From: Stenotrophomonas maltophilia
GTDB taxonomy: Bacteria; Pseudomonadota; Gammaproteobacteria; Xanthomonadales; Xanthomonadaceae
Direction of reading: 5' to 3'
Assembly (NCBI RefSeq): GCF_013464915.1
Contig: NZ_RAVT01000031.1
Location: forward strand, 1-64,000
Length of the DNA stretch: 64,000 nucleotides
The notes under the pieces were generated by a model. That model ran no database searches. It worked only from the letters and a program-made list of their open reading frames with translations, and was not told the origin of the DNA. The position numbers and the translations under genes were made by a program. This document shows, one piece after another, positions 62,045 to 64,000 of this stretch. How positions within the stretch are numbered: position 1 is the first letter of the stretch; every line of letters begins with the position of its first letter.

Positions 62045-63853
62045 ATGCGCCCGCATCTCCTTGCCCTCGCCCTGGTCGCCGCCCTGGCCGGTTGCCAGCC
62101 GGCCGACGCCCCGACCAACGCTTCCACCCCGGCCGCCAGCCAGCAGGCCGGTGACGCAGCGGTCGATGCTGCCTTCGCCGATCTGTCCAAGCGCGCCCTG
62201 GACACCTGGATGCAGCTTTCGCCGGTCAGCGCCACCCAGATCGGTGACCACCGCTACGACAGCGAACTGGACGACCTGAGCGCCGCCGGCCAGCAGAAGA
62301 CCGTGGCCGCCTACAAGGCATTGCTGGGCGAGCTGGACAAGATCGAGGTGGCCAAGCTGGGCCGCGAGAACCAGGTGGACGCAGCGATCCTGCGCAACCA
62401 GCTGCAGTCGGAAATCTGGAACGCCGAGGTGCTGCAGTCCGGCAAGTGGGACCCGCAGCTGTACAACGGCATCGCCGGCAGCGCGATCTACGGCCTGATG
62501 GCGCGTGAATTCGCACCGCTGCCGGAGCGCCTGAAGTCGGCCACCGCGCGCATGGAGAAGCTGCCGGCGATCTTCGCCCAGGCCCGCGAGAACCTGGATC
62601 CGGCGCGCGTGCCGAAGATCCATGCCGAGACCGTGGCCAAGCAGAACAAGGGCATCCTCAGCATCGTCGATACCTTCATCACCCCGCACATCGGTGAACT
62701 GCCGCAGGCCGACCAGCAGCGCCTGCAGGCTGCCATCGACGGTCTGAAGAAAGCAGTCGACGAGCAGCAGACCTGGCTGGACAAGACCCTGGTGCCGAAC
62801 GCCAAGGGTGATTTCCGCATCGGTGCGGAAAAGTACGACCAGAAGCTGAAGTTCGCGCTGAGCTCCTCGCTGTCGCGCCAGGAGATCGGTGAGCGCGCAC
62901 GTGCCGAACTCAAGCGCGTGCGCGAGGACATGTACGGCATCGCGCAGACGGTGCTGAAGGACAAGCCGGGTGCGCCGGAGATGCCGGCCCAGCCGACCGA
63001 CGAGCAGCAGCAGAAGGCGATCGAGGCCGCGCTGGAACTGGCCTACGCCGACAAGCCGGCACGCGACAAGGTGGTGGACGATGCCAAGGCCGCGCTGGAG
63101 CAGTCCACCGCCTTCGTGCGCGAGCACGACCTGGTGACCCTGCCCGACGCGCCGGTGGACATCATCCTGATGCCGGAATTCCAGCGTGGCGTGGCCGTGG
63201 CCTACTGCGATTCGCCGGGCCCGCTGGACAAGAACCTGAAGACCTTCTACGCCGTGTCGCCGATTCCGGACGACTGGAACGACAAGCAGGTCGAGTCGTT
63301 CCTGCGTGAGTACAACTCGCGCATGATCCACCTGCTGAGCATCCACGAAGGCACCCCGGGCCACTACCTGGAAGGCTGGCACTCGGCCAAGTTCCCCTCC
63401 ACCCTGCGTGCGGTGCTGCGTTCGGGCCTGTTCGCCGAAGGCTGGGCGGTCTACACCGAGCGCATGATGCAGGAGCAGGGCTACCTCAACAACGACCCGC
63501 TGTTCCACCTGGTGCAGCTGAAGTTCTACCTGCGCACGATCTCCAACGCGATCCTCGACCAGGGCGTGCACGTGGACAACTGGGATCGCGAGAAGGCGAT
63601 GCACCTGATGACCCACGACGCGTTCCAGCAGGAAAGCGAAGCCGCCGGCAAGTGGGTGCGCGCGCAGCTGACCTCGGCGCAGCTGCCGACCTACTTCGTC
63701 GGTGCGCAGGAACACTTCGACACCCGCAAGGCGGTGCAGGAGAAACTGGGCGACAAGTTCAACCTGAAGGCGTACCACGACCAGGTGCTGTCCTACGGCG
63801 CACCGCCGGTGCGCTTCGCCCGCCAGCTGATGCTGGACCAGCCGATCGAATGA
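62045..63853 (+). CDS. DUF885-family lipoprotein (probable metallopeptidase)
   Basis: 602 residues. Lipobox LAGC with Cys17 and Gln at +2. Large DUF885 domain: WMQLSPVSATQIGDHRYDSELDDLS, REFAPLPERLKSATARMEKLP, and the diagnostic IHEGTPGHYLEGWHSAKFPSTLR region (HExxxGH-type, the likely zinc site), followed by SGLFAEGWAVYTERMMQEQGY with the conserved Glu, and YFVGAQEHFDTRKAVQEKLG. Family proteins resemble carboxypeptidase-like enzymes and are probably periplasmic; the substrate is unknown. Gene ends in a clear terminator. Confidence 0.85.
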   Translation: MRPHLLALALVAALAGCQPADAPTNASTPAASQQAGDAAVDAAFADLSKRALDTWMQLSPVSATQIGDHRYDSELDDLSAAGQQKTVAAYKALLGELDKIEVAKLGRENQVDAAILRNQLQSEIWNAEVLQSGKWDPQLYNGIAGSAIYGLMAREFAPLPERLKSATARMEKLPAIFAQARENLDPARVPKIHAETVAKQNKGILSIVDTFITPHIGELPQADQQRLQAAIDGLKKAVDEQQTWLDKTLVPNAKGDFRIGAEKYDQKLKFALSSSLSRQEIGERARAELKRVREDMYGIAQTVLKDKPGAPEMPAQPTDEQQQKAIEAALELAYADKPARDKVVDDAKAALEQSTAFVREHDLVTLPDAPVDIILMPEFQRGVAVAYCDSPGPLDKNLKTFYAVSPIPDDWNDKQVESFLREYNSRMIHLLSIHEGTPGHYLEGWHSAKFPSTLRAVLRSGLFAEGWAVYTERMMQEQGYLNNDPLFHLVQLKFYLRTISNAILDQGVHVDNWDREKAMHLMTHDAFQQESEAAGKWVRAQLTSAQLPTYFVGAQEHFDTRKAVQEKLGDKFNLKAYHDQVLSYGAPPVRFARQLMLDQPIE

Positions 63854-63878
63854 TCGGGGTGGCGTAAGCTGGAAGCGC

Positions 63879-63910
63879 AACGGCCCGGGGAGACCCGGGC
63901 CGTTTTTCTT
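63879..63910 (+). terminator. Terminator after the DUF885 gene
   Basis: AACGGCCCGGG, loop GAGA, CCCGGGCCGTT, then TTTCTT. Confidence 0.88.
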
Positions 63911-63932
63911 GTTCCGCATCTCCGGATGGGCC

Positions 63933-63956
63933 CATCCACGCATGGCGTGGATCTAC
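63933..63956 (-). repeat. SMAG-type palindrome
   Basis: Minus strand GTAGATCCACGCCATGCGTGG, identical to the unit at 28817. A second, degenerate unit follows at about 63964-63990. The window ends here. Confidence 0.75.
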
Positions 63957-64000
63957 GGCACCCCATCTACGCGTGGCATGGATGTTCACGGTTTGCCAGT

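Noticed and set aside
60779-63943. A single 1054-residue minus-strand protein
   Set aside because: Most of it is antisense to the DUF885 lipoprotein. Only the last 259 residues, with their own lipoprotein signal, form a real gene.

Overview
The window looks like chromosomal DNA of a Stenotrophomonas species, most likely the S. maltophilia complex. It is uniformly GC-rich. It carries an emrR-emrC-emrA-emrB efflux operon arranged as described in S. maltophilia, a Xanthomonadaceae-type envelope and lipid A gene cluster, and many copies of the short GTAG-headed palindromes known as SMAG repeats. The species call is inference from gene content and repeats; no database was searched.

Layout. 1-9300: the 3' part of tRNA-Leu(CAG), a small zinc-ribbon membrane protein, the leftward EmrRCAB drug efflux operon with its MarR repressor, a divergent AraC-type regulator, parC and a SMAG array. 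9300-16800: bacterioferritin, a membrane-anchored penicillin-acylase-family hydrolase, a CPA-type cation/proton antiporter, asparagine synthetase asnB preceded by an asparagine-rich leader peptide and attenuator, and a Sel1-repeat lipoprotein. 16900-23800 (leftward): dapE, a YffB/ArsC-like gene, an unknown gene, dapD, glnD and map, which link lysine/diaminopimelate synthesis, PII uridylylation and methionine removal. 24000-29930: a Csu-type (spore-coat-U domain) chaperone-usher pilus operon with two chaperones and one drastically shortened subunit. 29900-52400 (rightward): the conserved cluster rpsB-tsf, an HDOD-GGDEF gene, pyrH-frr-uppS-cdsA-dxr-rseP-bamA, then lpxD-fabZ-lpxA-lpxB-rnhB-dnaE, a lipoprotein gene and accA. 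It combines translation, isoprenoid/undecaprenyl and phospholipid synthesis, outer-membrane assembly, lipid A synthesis and fatty acid initiation. 52400-64000: a hemJ-like gene, a methyltransferase, an intracellular PHB depolymerase, a PadR/HAAS-sensor pair, a periplasmic cyclophilin, an EamA transporter with divergent LysR regulator, and several small or lipoprotein genes.

Two items stand out. Upstream of asnB there is a complete attenuator: a 33-codon leader peptide with 8 Asn codons in a 12-codon stretch, a 12-nt antiterminator segment that exactly copies the terminator arm, and a terminator with a 7-U tract. Second, three copies of a roughly 180-210 nt repeat (near 52.5, 57.9 and 58.2 kb) keep base pairing in several stems while the stem sequences differ. 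That points to a structured RNA family; two of the copies form a 557-bp inverted repeat.

Other noteworthy points are a DapD with a lysine/alanine-rich histone-H1-like N-terminal tail, an LpxA with Met at the acyl-chain ruler position, a bacterioferritin lacking the haem-ligand Met52, tandem SMAG repeats with an exact 38-bp period, and a perfect palindromic operator candidate in front of emrR.
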